Below are positions 11,516 to 22,800 of a DNA stretch of 64,000 nt, one piece after another. A model generated the notes under the pieces. That model saw only the letters and a list, made by a program, of their open reading frames with translations. It was not told the origin of the DNA and did no database searches. Source of the stretch: Branchiostoma floridae. Lineage: Eukaryota > Chordata > Leptocardii > Amphioxiformes > Branchiostomatidae. Position 1 is the first letter of the stretch; every line of letters begins with the position of its first letter. The position numbers and the translations under genes are program-made. The stretch covers positions 2,601,460-2,665,459 of the forward strand of contig NC_049980.1 in NCBI RefSeq assembly GCF_000003815.2, read 5' to 3'.

Positions 11516-13653
11516 AACTAGAGTTCGGCGACCTCATACCTCCATGAATATTAAGAGCTTTTGTAAATTTCATGCAATTAACTGATACATTAACATAATT
11601 TATGCATGGTATTGTTCACCATTGACTAACGTACACGTGTCACAATAATAAAATTTCCATCATCAATTATAAAGCGGTTTAGCAATTTTTACATAAATTA
11701 TGCAAATAAGTTCCTCATTACCATATTTGGTATCTGCTTATAATCCACCCATCATAATTAACATGTGTTGCATTTATTGAAGTCCAGTTATTGAAAGCAA
11801 TCGAATTATACAATTTCCTCAGTAATAATGCAAATTAATTCCTCATTTGCATAACATGCATATCATTATGAACATCTTTGCCCAAGGTACCTGCATGCCT
11901 AATATGATGCCAATCCCTCAATCCTTTCTGCAGTTATCCTCTTTGGAATGTCTTGACAAAAACGCCCCTGCAGTTCCCAAATTACATGTTAGGGGGCTGA
12001 AACTTGCTTCACTCTGTCATGACACAAAAAGCTATCTACCGCTTAAATGTCAAGACCATAGCATGTCTAGAACAAGAGATACATTGAAAAAACTGCTATG
12101 ATAGAATATTCTCATTTATTATGCAAATGTGTTCCTATTTTGCATAATTAGTATCTTATCTTGTACAACATTGTTTAAGGTACCTACATACCAAAAATCA
12201 TGAAAATCTGCTGTTCCATTCTTGAGTTATCCTCTTCAGAAGTTTTTGACAAAAATGCCCCTGCTATCCCAAAACTAGACGCTAGGGGGCCCAGACTTAT
12301 GTGACTTCTTCCTGAGCACAAGAGCTATCTAACACTCGAATATTGTGACCATAGTATGTTCAGAACACCCAGATAGCAAAACCGGAAGTTGCGCTGCAGT
12401 ACCAAGCAGAGTCACTAGGGGGCTTAAAATCCAATCATTTCCAGCTTTCATCACACACTACCAACACACCAAGTATGAAACCAATCCACCCAACCGTTCT
12501 TGAGTTATTTTGTTTACACACACACAGACAGACACACAAACGCAGGGTAAACTAGAGTTCGGCGACCTCATATCTCCATGAAAATTTAGAGCTTTCGTAA
12601 ATTTCATGCAATTGACTAACACATTAACATAATTTATGCATGGTGTTGTTCATCATTGACTAACGTACACATGTCAGTTATAAAATTCCCATTATTAATC
12701 ATAAAGTGATTTTGCAATTTTTACATAAATTATGCAAATAAGTTCCTCATTACCATATTTGGTATCTGCTTATATTCCACCTATTATAATTAACATGTGT
12801 TACATGTATTGAACCAGTTATTGAAAACAATGGAACTGTACAATGTCCTGATTAATTATGCAAATTAAGTCCTCATCTGCATAACATGTATATCATTATG
12901 AACTTCTTTGCCTAAGCTACCCGCATGCCTAAAATGCAGGCAATCTGTCGTTCCTGTCTGTAGTTATCCTCTTTGGAGTGTCTTGACAAAAACACCCCTG
13001 CAGTTCCACAATTAAATGCTAGGGGGCTGAAACTTGCCCCACTTTGTCATGACACCGAAAGATATCTACCACCAAAATGTCAAGGCCATAGCATGTCTCG
13101 AACTAGAGATACATTGAAAAACTGCTATGATAGAATATTCTCATTAATTATGCAAATGTACTTTTGTTTTCCATAATTAGTATCTTATCTTGTAAAACAT
13201 TGTCTAAGGTACCTACATACCAAAAATGATGAAAATCCGTTGTTCCCTTCTTCAGTTATCGTCTTCAGAAGTTTTTGACGAAAATGCCTCTGCTTTCCCA
13301 AAACTAGACGCTAGGGGGCCCAAACTTTTGTCACTTATTCCTGAGCACAAGAGCTATCTAACACCCTAAAATCGTGACCATAGCTTGCTCAGAACACGAG
13401 ATAGCAAACCCGGAAGTTGCGGTGCAGTACCAAGGTAAGCCGCTAGGGGGCCCAAAATCTAATCATTTCCAGCTTTCATCACACCCTACCAACACACCAA
13501 GTATGAAACCAATCCACCAAGCCGTTCTTGAGTTATCTTGTTTACACACACACACACACACAGACAGACAGACACACAGACAAACACGGGGTAAAATATA
13601 ACCTCCATGACATTTCATGGAGGTAAATATAACCTCCATGACATTTCATGGAG
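11516..13653 (+). mobile_element. AT-rich ~1.04-kb element, two tandem copies
   Basis: Copy 1 runs from about 11516 and copy 2 from about 12553. Both begin CTAGAGTTCGGCGACCTCAT and share TCTTGACAAAAAC, GCTAGGGGGC and TATGAAACCAATCCACC. They end in a (CA)n/(GACA)n tail. After copy 2, two 31-bp units each form the hairpin ACCTCCATGA / TCATGGAGGT (about 13592-13653). The 5' end also carries CCTCCATGA, so short terminal inverted repeats exist. No protein is encoded. A diverged relative lies at 58850-59690. Confidence 0.75.
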
Positions 13654-14255
13654 GTAACAACCTGCTCAATCTCCCAGAACGTTTTCTTATTACAGAGAAT
13701 TTTTAACGTTTCGGTTTCTTCTCATAGTCCTGTCAGTGTCACATGCACATTAAAACGTCCACAACATCCGTCGCTACAACAGCCCTAAAAGTGACAGTAA
13801 TCTTCTACTTACCCAGTAACCTGTTAAAGGTCAGAGGTTAAACGCCCCAGCTGGTGTTTACATTTGTCGCAAACAATCAAACATCAAGCATCCTAAACAC
13901 ACGTAGAGTCAGTAAATACTAGACATATCATAAGATGGCCAGTGCCTGTGGAGTATAATTTAACCTCTGGTCTGTGTCACAAAAAAGGCGTCCATCCACA
14001 ATTAAAGGTTAGGACAGGTGTCGAACAGGTTAGCGCTCTGGTACTAGTATTTACAAAACAAACAGGACGACTTGGTGGGTTATTTGTTTGGTACTGACGT
14101 GCAATCATGTAAAACAGTGACAGTTTTTTGTTTGCTTGAGAAAAGACGTAAGAGAGGTCATTTTAACACATTACAAAACGATAGATTTAGGCAGAAAGGT
14201 AACAAAACTGCGTTTTAACAAAGCAATTTTATGCCAAAGCCCAATTTACAAAAGA
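13654..14255. other. No gene seen; downstream side of tRNA-Cys
   Basis: Unique-looking sequence with only short frames. The minus-strand tRNA is followed here by TTTT (14253-14250), a Pol III terminator. Confidence 0.55.
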
Positions 14256-14327
14256 AGGGGGCACCCGGATTTGAACCGGGGACCTCTCGATCTGCAGTCG
14301 AATGCTCTACCACTGAGCTATACCCCC
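14256..14327 (-). tRNA. tRNA-Cys (anticodon GCA)
   Basis: The minus strand reads GGGGGTATAGCTCAGTGGTA at the 5' end. The 72-nt sequence folds into a full cloverleaf: a 7-bp acceptor stem (GGGGGTA with TGCCCCC), a D-arm with the A box, anticodon loop CTGCAGA with GCA, T-arm GGTTCAAATCC (B box) and a discriminator T. CCA is not encoded, as expected for a nuclear gene. The Pol III stop TTTT follows at 14253-14250. It appears intact and functional. Confidence 0.95.
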
Positions 14328-16300
14328 TCTGATACAGTAGTAACCAATTCTAACCACAAAGCAGCGATTTGATAAAAGATAAATACATATACAATATACA
14401 GTGTATTGGAGTCTGCACAATTCACATGTTTTACTCGAACATCATGCTCACTTACTTACTTACTTAGTTCGAGCTCCCGCTCGAACCAATCCAGAGATCT
14501 CCAATGCACTTGGTCCTCCAAGGCCCTTTGTAGGGTTTATTTGCAGGCCTAGGCACAATGTGTCCTTAGACACGGTAGCATTTAAGTAGAAAACTGAAAG
14601 ACTACATTGTAAATTCGATATTGATAGACTACACCTGTATGGTCAAGTCCAAAACTGCTGTCTTATAATAACCAGCCAAAGCAAATGTTTGTTATCAATT
14701 GGTACAAATATTTCACTCATGGTTCTTCGATTCTTTCATGCACTTCGACGTTCTATTTGTTGATGTTTTTGTACAAGCTTTTCATTCTACTAATTATAAT
14801 TTGAACCCTCCGACGACCATGTTGGCGGGTAATTGAATTGAGTAGTAGCATCTTCGTGTGGTTTACAAACGTACACTGCAATCCAACATGGCGCAGATGA
14901 CGTCGATTGAAAAGCCTTATTACGCATTTGACAGCTGTCTGACATATGAACGCATTAAGAGATACGAGTTCACTGATTAAGTAATTCCATGTTCTTCATT
15001 CTCCCAAATCTTTGTAAGTTTTTATACACCTCGATGTTCTGTTTTGTATGTGTTCTGATGGCATAGAAAATGGGACGATTGTTGTCACCTGATAACGCGG
15101 TGTTGTGAACACCTGTCCGACAGGTAGACAGGTAAGTACGTAATGAGAGCAATTTAATGGCAGAGGAAATAAATTATCCCCTAAGGACAGACGCTTTCTG
15201 AGAGCCAATCAGAGATCAGATAGCGGACAGTTATTAAACTCTTTCCCCGAGGGGAGAACTGAGTACGTGTTGTCTGTGTGAGGCCGGCAGGGAATGAGGG
15301 AACGAAAGAACGACAGAAGGGAGAACGCACAAAGCGCGTCTGTCACTATCAGTGAAGCACAGCAATGAAGAAAGAAAAAAATCTTGAAAGAAATGGACCA
15401 TGCCACAACTAAAACGGGTTTTGGTAGAGGACGAGCTATCCATTGTGTTTTCTGTGCATGAGTCTTGAGGCTCTAGATTTTAGACAAGGCCAGCAGGACA
15501 CAATCCTCTTATTTTCTACCTTGCAAGTGACGATGTGCTATGTGTACTATCACAGGCTGTGGATTGTCCTATAAAATTTTTCCCATAGCATGTATATTCC
15601 GCATTGCATTACCAGCTCATTGGAAAAGCATCATGCACCATGTCGTTTCTGAATGAAAAGAGACTGGAATATCATCCGTATCGGCAAAAAAAGAATCTGT
15701 GAATATTTTCGCTGGGTTATTCTTGTTTTGTTGTTGTTGTTGTTTTTCTTTTCGAACATGGTAGTGATAAAAGATGTGGAATGACCAGGCTATTACCTCG
15801 GCGTGTCAGAGTCTTCGTACAGACCATGTGACCTGTCCTCACATAGTGTTTGCACTACAGCTGACCTCTGCATTGTTATCCCACTTAAAGATACGCGTCA
15901 CAGTAAACATCATTTGTTGTCATTTTCGTTCATTCCTAAACGTCCCAACACCCAAAATGGCGTGTAAACACCTCGCTACACGGCTGTCTCCCCCGCGTGA
16001 AGGTGAGAACAAAGACATCTCGCCGCCAGGTGAGCGTGTCTAATGAAGCAGACACGCCCACCCGAGGTTGGCACGCTAGCTGCGGTGTTATTCAGTCCGT
16101 GACCTTTACACGGCACAGAGCTGGCGCGGGGAGGGCGAGCCGCCACGCAGCCCTGACTGTGAGTTTCCCGCGCGACAGTGACTGTCACTACAGCTGGGAG
16201 GGTCCCAGAGTTCGTACCGAGGGCAGATAGAACCCTGCTGACGGCGGAGAACTCTGCTGATCCGTGTATGTGATAGTCAACACTGTGAACAGCCGTCGCC
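14328..16300. other. Intergenic and 5' region of the IF-KASH gene
   Basis: No coding frame is supported to about 15950. From about 15960 to 16300 the sequence becomes CpG-rich, as expected for a 5' UTR or promoter next to the start codon at 16301. The 209-codon minus-strand frame at 15976-16605 is the antisense of this GC-rich region and exon 1. I cannot place a transcription start. Confidence 0.5.
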
Positions 16301-16827
16301 ATGAGTGCTACCGATAAGGCAGGCGGTGTGGATAAGGCAGACGTTGCTTCCGCCTCTGTTGTCACCGCGGCGTCGTTTACGTCGAGTGACGGCGACGACG
16401 AGGGTCTTGGGACGACGACGTATAGCGTCAGCACGTCGTCAGACGTGGAAAGCACGGCGAGCAGCTCCACCGTGACCGAGGTGCGACATAAGCGGTACGT
16501 GGTGACCAGCTCCTCGGGACGACTGTCGAGCGTCCCCGCCGACCCAGGTCCCGAACCCCCCACCTTCCCCACCACCGACATCGTGTCGCTGAACGCCCGC
16601 TTCATGTACTACGTGGACCGCGTGCGTTTCCTGGAGCAGGAGAACCGTACCCTGCGCCACAGCGTGACGGAGCTGGAGGTCAGGTCTGTGTCCCCGGAGA
16701 TGTACCGAACCTTCCAGCAGGAGATAGACAGGGGGCGGCAGAAGGTGGCGGACCTGGGCGCAGAGAGGGCGCATCTACAGGTGGAGGTACAGAGGCTGGA
16801 GAGGGAGATGCGCGAATTCAACCACAA
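16301..16827 (+). CDS. IF-KASH exon 1: head, coil 1A and start of coil 1B
   Basis: The ATG has a good context (GTCGCCATGA). The first ~93 residues are a Ser/Thr-rich head with VRHKRYVVTSSSGRLSSVP near the end. Then comes the helix-initiation motif LNARFMYYVDRVRFLEQEN, very close to the conserved IF motif LNDRFASYIDKVRFLEQQN. The coiled coil continues to LEREMREFNH. The donor (CAA/GTGAGA) leaves phase 2. Known lamin and type III IF genes also end exon 1 inside coil 1B in phase 2, so the boundary looks ancestral. Confidence 0.9.
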
Positions 16828-19800
16828 GTGAGAATTTTGTTTCCTTCTTACGTTGTTATTGATAATTTTAAAAAATCTTACCAATTTTTTTTTTTTGGCT
16901 TTTTACGTTTCGTAACTAGTACCCATAAAAAACTTTGTGTTGCTGTCATAATGTGGTAAGTGCAATTATAACAATAGAACACTAATACCAATCTATTTCT
17001 TTGTTGTCGTATTCAAAAATTACTAGAAGATGAACATGAAAACTATGTCTATGTCATGGCACACAAAATCGCAGATAGTGAATATATTTAGAGCCCTCCC
17101 ATCCCTCTTTTTTGTTGTTGACATTTTGCTGAATTTGTGCAATGGGATTTTTGTTAGAATTAGGAAAATAGTAATAGTGATTTATAAAAATCAGTAATCA
17201 GTACTAGACAGGTAACATTTGCAAGCAAATACAGAATGTTACCTTCACATGGTCTAGCCTAGCATTTCTACCAGGAAGGGTAAACTGAAATAGTTGCAGA
17301 TGTTGACACAGGATAAGACAAGAAGGTACAAATAAATGTTGATAATTTTTTATCTGTAACGTTATGCATCTTGAATAATGAACACAACGTCTAATATTGT
17401 TCCACACAGGGTTTCTCATCATCATCTCATCTCAGTCCCATAGCTACAAGCCACAGGGCAGTCTGTCTGTCCATAAAGGTTCTCCATATTTCTGACGGTC
17501 GTCAACAGGGTTTACTCGACGACATTTAGCGTGGGGAAGACGGCCGTCTGCGGGAGGGTCAGGGCCTAGGAATTTTTTTTCAGCCTCACGTGAGACAAGA
17601 AGCACACACAGTCACAATTTTATTGTCAAAAGGAAGCCAAAATATTATAGAATTGAATTCTCGTTTCTGTCTTCTTGAATTAGACTAACTTTGAATAGAG
17701 CAAAATTAAAACAAGCCTACCAAGTTACGGCACACTGTCTAGCGTAGCACAAAAATCGGAAGGTACATTCACAAAAACGTCTCACAGAGTTTGCCGCTTG
17801 TACTACGCAGCGCGAAGGGTTCTCCTCAGCATGCTCTGTCACACTTTTACGTTTTCTATAATATACCCAGTGTGAAATCGAAGGCTACACAATCCTATTT
17901 ATGTCGCAGTAATAGCGCGGCGCGATCGCCGTCTAGTGGTTACCAACTACTGTAAATCGCACAAATTCATAGAAACAGCTGGTTAGCGTAATCGCTAAAA
18001 TTGCCACAAATCTATTATATTCGTTCACGTCACGCAGTTGACAGATACTCTCAGTGCTGAAATTGATATGGCTACCCCTGCACACTCCATGTAATCTTCA
18101 CAGTACGCAGCTCTTCTCCGCTATATGCTTCCTCCGCTATATGATTCCTGTCAATCTGTGTAAATTCATTCATATTTGAACGGCTCGATCATTTTTTTCA
18201 GAGTCCGCAATTCACATTTCATAAATTTCTTTTAATTTTTAGCAAACAATTTTGATTTACGTTTGATGTACGTAGTTTGTTTATGCCCTCATTATCAACA
18301 CGTGCCGCCCGGCACACTTCGAACCCGTCCGCCTGTCAATCATGCAAACTTTAAGGGGTTAGGTTTCTGCTACACTAAACTTTCGCGTTGACTTTGTGCC
18401 TGGGGTTTTGTGCTGTGCCGGCCACTCCCACCGTGTATAAAGCTGCACGTAGCTTAATTGTAATGTACCCAGCTGACTTCGTTTCCGTGCTCCACTTACT
18501 TGCTGGGGACCAACGCAGCGCTGTGGTAACTTACATGATGAACAACAAGGTGAAAGGAATGACCGTGACCTAAGATGGGGCGGGCGTTCCACGCTGCAGT
18601 TAATCATGTTTGTTCAAGGTCAGTTTAATAGCGAAATAAACTCATCAAGTCCATCGTTTTTGTTTCACATACCTTTATGTCTCAGGCGTAAAACTTTGAG
18701 TTTTTTTATGTAACCGCCGGCGACACGCAGTGACCTTGCGTCTAACGTAGTCATGTGTTTCTTTTTGCTCAAATGTTTTTTTTTTCTACTCAAAAATCGG
18801 TTAACTAGAACCGTGACACCATTCCGTGTTTCATTTGGACGACAGCTCTATGCATGGACTTGAGTAAACGTTCCTATTCAGTACTGTGGATAAAAACGAA
18901 CAGGTCTCGCTACATTTTTATGATTATATGTCAGTTACTTATAATGTCAGGAAACATCCAAAGAAATCCCCACGTTACCACATACACGTAGCGTTACCAC
19001 AGTTATTGGCCTGTCTGAGAAAATTGCACTAGTGCTAACGTTATTAGTTATTCTCTCTGAGTGCGTTTGTTCACCAATATTATCGCGCGGAGCACGCAAC
19101 TCAACCTCGGCTTTTACAGAATCGTGAAAACACCAGTGGAATCAAAAGACGAGTGCTGGCGCACTACACACCGTGTGTGTTCTCGATTCTACGTAACTCA
19201 AACACAACATAGAATTCTCGCCAGACCTTTTCAGCATAGCGGGCCGATACGCTGTCGGCTGGAAAAATGACGCTGTAAAAAGCCCGCTACGCTGCTTTTT
19301 CATCCAGCGTAGCGGCAAAACATGGGGAAAAAATAACAAAATATCGTAGTAAAAACACAAAAGCACGCGCCAAGCACGCGCCTCCGCTGTTTCAAGAAGT
19401 TATCAGCTCGAAGGGAGGTGTTTCAGAGCACCCGCCGTGCCGTTGTCTCGCAGCCCCTCCCACCCAGGATCGCCCTTGCGTTCGCGCGAAATGATTGTAA
19501 ACAGAGGACTTGCCGCCACGAGTGACCAGCGGGGTGGGATCCCTCCCCGGAACAGCCAAAATGTATAAGATTTCCCGCGAAAGTCCTTATTTGGGGAGCG
19601 GGGTTGATCAACACAAAGGCGCTTGCAACTAGTTGCGTCATTTCTTTTTCACCGCGGAAAATAGAATCAATTCTTTCTGACACATTTCTAGAGCAAGAGC
19701 GGGTCGCGTCCCCAAATTTCCTGTTCTAAATTTTGCGTGTGCCGGCCTTGCGTTCGTGCAAAAATGTAAACAGGGTAGCGAGTAGGCCTTGCCGCATGTG

Positions 19801-22800
19801 ACCAGCGGGGTGGGATCCCTCCCCGGAACAGCCAGATTTCCCGCGAATGTCCTTATTTGTTGATCAACACAAAGGCTCTTACAACTGGTTGCGTCATTTC
19901 TTTTTCAGCGCGGAAAACAGAATCAATTCTTTCTGACATATTTCTAGAGCAAGACCGTCCGCGTTTCCAAATTTCCTGTTCTAAATTTGAAGCTCTTTGA
20001 TTCGGCAATGTAAAATTCAAACCATCGTAAGTTTGTATGTAAAACCCGGGCATTTCCTTTCGGGGCCGGGGCTTTCGGGGGAGAAGCCTCGCCATGTGGC
20101 CCCGCCCACACCGTCGGCTTCCTTGTTACCAAGGCAGTGCACTTTTTCGCCCACTTCATCAAAGGCCGCCGCTGTTGGTTAGAGTTTCAAACAGCCGCGT
20201 GCCAGTTGACAGCGAACTTCATATGCTACGTGATTATTGCATTCCTTGGACTTCCCCACAGCGGTGCTTCTACAAAATATTTATTAGACTGTAACATTTA
20301 TTCCCACGTAACGTTACGTGTTTTATAGAATAGAATCTGACGCGGAACAGCGGTTTCGCCGGATATTTTCCTTGAAACAGGTCCGTTGGAATATCGTCTG
20401 ACAGCGAGGCGGCGACGTAGGGATATAAGACCGTCAACAACAATCGCACGTCACGGCAGCGCAGCGAAGGTACTAGCGCTATAAAGAAGCGCTTCAGCTT
20501 CGGATGGCAAACTGGACGATAGTTATAAGTACTGTTGAGCTGAGTAAAGTTTGTTGTTTATGAGTTTTTAGTTGTCTTTGACTCTTTGACCCGAAATACT
20601 GCTATGTTAAACTGCTGAAAAGAAGTTAAGTGACTGCTACGATTATCGTAGATATGGCCCTAAAAACTGATAGAATAAGCCTTCTGATTAGCCTAAAATG
20701 CAAGAGCTTAAGGGGGGCTTCGTCTAAAGCAAGATGAAGTCATCATTTGACGGGCGGACACTTCCGTGTTGCGTAGCAGCGGTCGTTGACCTCGTTCGAA
20801 CACCATGTTCCATATCTCCCGGGCGGGTTCCATAGCTACCGGTCGTTGACCTCGGGTCCTTGGAACGTAGTTCCAAAGTTCTATTGGGGCTCGAAAGTTC
20901 GATTTTGTGTTAAAATTGCTAGTTTTTTCACCCTTTTTTGCCCCATAAAATCATTTTTTGGTATCTTTAGGGGACCAAATGACCAAGGTGCAGTGTCTTA
21001 TGTGCAGACCTACCAGCTTGCTGAATTACGAGATATTCCAAGGTCTAGTTTCGGAGATATTCATGTTTTTTATTTGTGCGGAAAAGAAGAAGAAACAGAG
21101 CAAAAACAGTATGTACCTTCTGTGAAGGTAACATAAATAGGTCTTGGCTACACAGTAAACGGACTCTACTCCACCCACCACCCCTCCATCCCTTAACAAC
21201 ATGGGTGGGTATCATTCTTTATCAATGAGTAGGCGTTAGCCGGTACAACGCGCCCAACAAATGTCACTGACACATGACCGGGGACAATTTTATCGTCTCC
21301 GGTTTCCGAGGCAATGCTTCACACGCATTTAACCGTCACTGTCTGTCTGCCATGGAATGGTTCAGCACTGTCAATATCAGGGGGAATGATGAAAGTTTTG
21401 TTTGAGCTCAGCTGGTTTGTTGTATGTATGTATAAGTGTGTTTGGGTCAGTTTGTTTGGGCTGTTTCAATACAGACTGTGTGTGTTAAGTCAATTGTTAA
21501 GGTACCCACGCATATTTGTGTGTACAACTTAAGTAACGCAGTAAATTTATGGCATTCTCCGGGCGGTCATTAAAGTGTCGTACAAAATTCGGCTGTCTTC
21601 CAACAGATAAGATCTATGTCGTCAACATTGACTTCTGCTTTTAGCCTCGCAGAAGAATGAGAAAATAAAGTGGCCGTGACGACGCCTGACCATACCACAG
21701 TGACGCCATATCCGAGTGACGACATTTTTTCCGGTTTGTCTGTCGGCGAAAAATGAATGTTTGCCAGTCCCCCTTCCATGTTATGGTTATGAGGCTGCGT
21801 ATACTCGTACAATGACAGTAAGCCAAGGTCACATTGTTGGCGCCATATTTGTTGCCGTTCTTTAGGGACGTACCATGTTATTGTGGGGGCGGAGTTAAGG
21901 CCTTTAGGCATTATAAGTAGACTAGCCCTTTTACCATGTTTACTTGCCACTTGTTCAACCACCACATTCAAACTTCTCACAAGAAACGTAAAAACTACAA
22001 TAATTTCCCCTAATTCCAATCCCCACTAACCCCATTCCTATCATTCCTACATCAAAGAAAACATCAACTCCTTTTCGAGACCCCCATTTGGCCGAGTAAA
22101 ATGTAGTAAATGTATTACGAAAGGCAATTAACTAGATAGCAATTTGCTAACTTGCTGTTTAGCACAGTAACAATAAAGAATCGTTCTGTTTCCCTGCTAT
22201 ACAAACAGAAATAAAACTGTGATCAGCATATCTCACGAAATATCGTGTCAGCTGGATGGGAAAAAAAGAAGAATTGACCAAATAGGGACAAATAAGTTGC
22301 CATGGGATTTCAGTCTTTTTTTTTTTTTAGTTTATCCAGCTATGCACCGGCCGGTAAGTTTGACTAGGCCAATTGACTCCTACTACTACTTTTATTCCTA
22401 ACTTGGCCAAAGTAACCTATTACCATTAGGTCAGGCCGGAGTCTGGTAAAGACTGCCCATCTGTACAATGTACGTGATCAATGGATTCTACCGTTCTGAT
22501 TGACATGCACAGCACGTAGTTCAGACGTTGCGTGAGTATATGCCACCCCAAAGTGACTCCAATAATGTATCAATCAGTCATATCTGAACATCCTATATAC
22601 TCTTACAGCCTGGGACCGCCGCCAAACAAAACTGAACCACCTCAGGAACGCTTCCAAATGACACAAAAACTGATCNNNNNNNNNNNNNNNNNNNNNNNNN
22701 NNNNNNNNNNNNNNNNNNNNNNNNNNNNNNNNNNNNNNNNNNNNNNNNNNNNNNNNNNNNNNNNNNNNNNNNNNNCTATTTGGTTGATATCACTGTTTTT

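Noticed and set aside
14136-14372. 78-codon plus-strand frame with RGHPDLNRGPLDLQSNALPL
   Set aside because: It is the antisense reading of the tRNA-Cys gene, a well-known type of false protein.
15976-16605. 209-codon minus-strand frame
   Set aside because: Antisense of the CpG-rich 5' region and exon 1 of the IF-KASH gene; exon 1 has the recognisable rod motif on the plus strand.
21570-22019. 149-codon minus-strand frame in the first IF-KASH intron
   Set aside because: Has an ATG and stop, but no domain, signal peptide or repeat that I can recognise and no linked exons. Possible, but not supportable.
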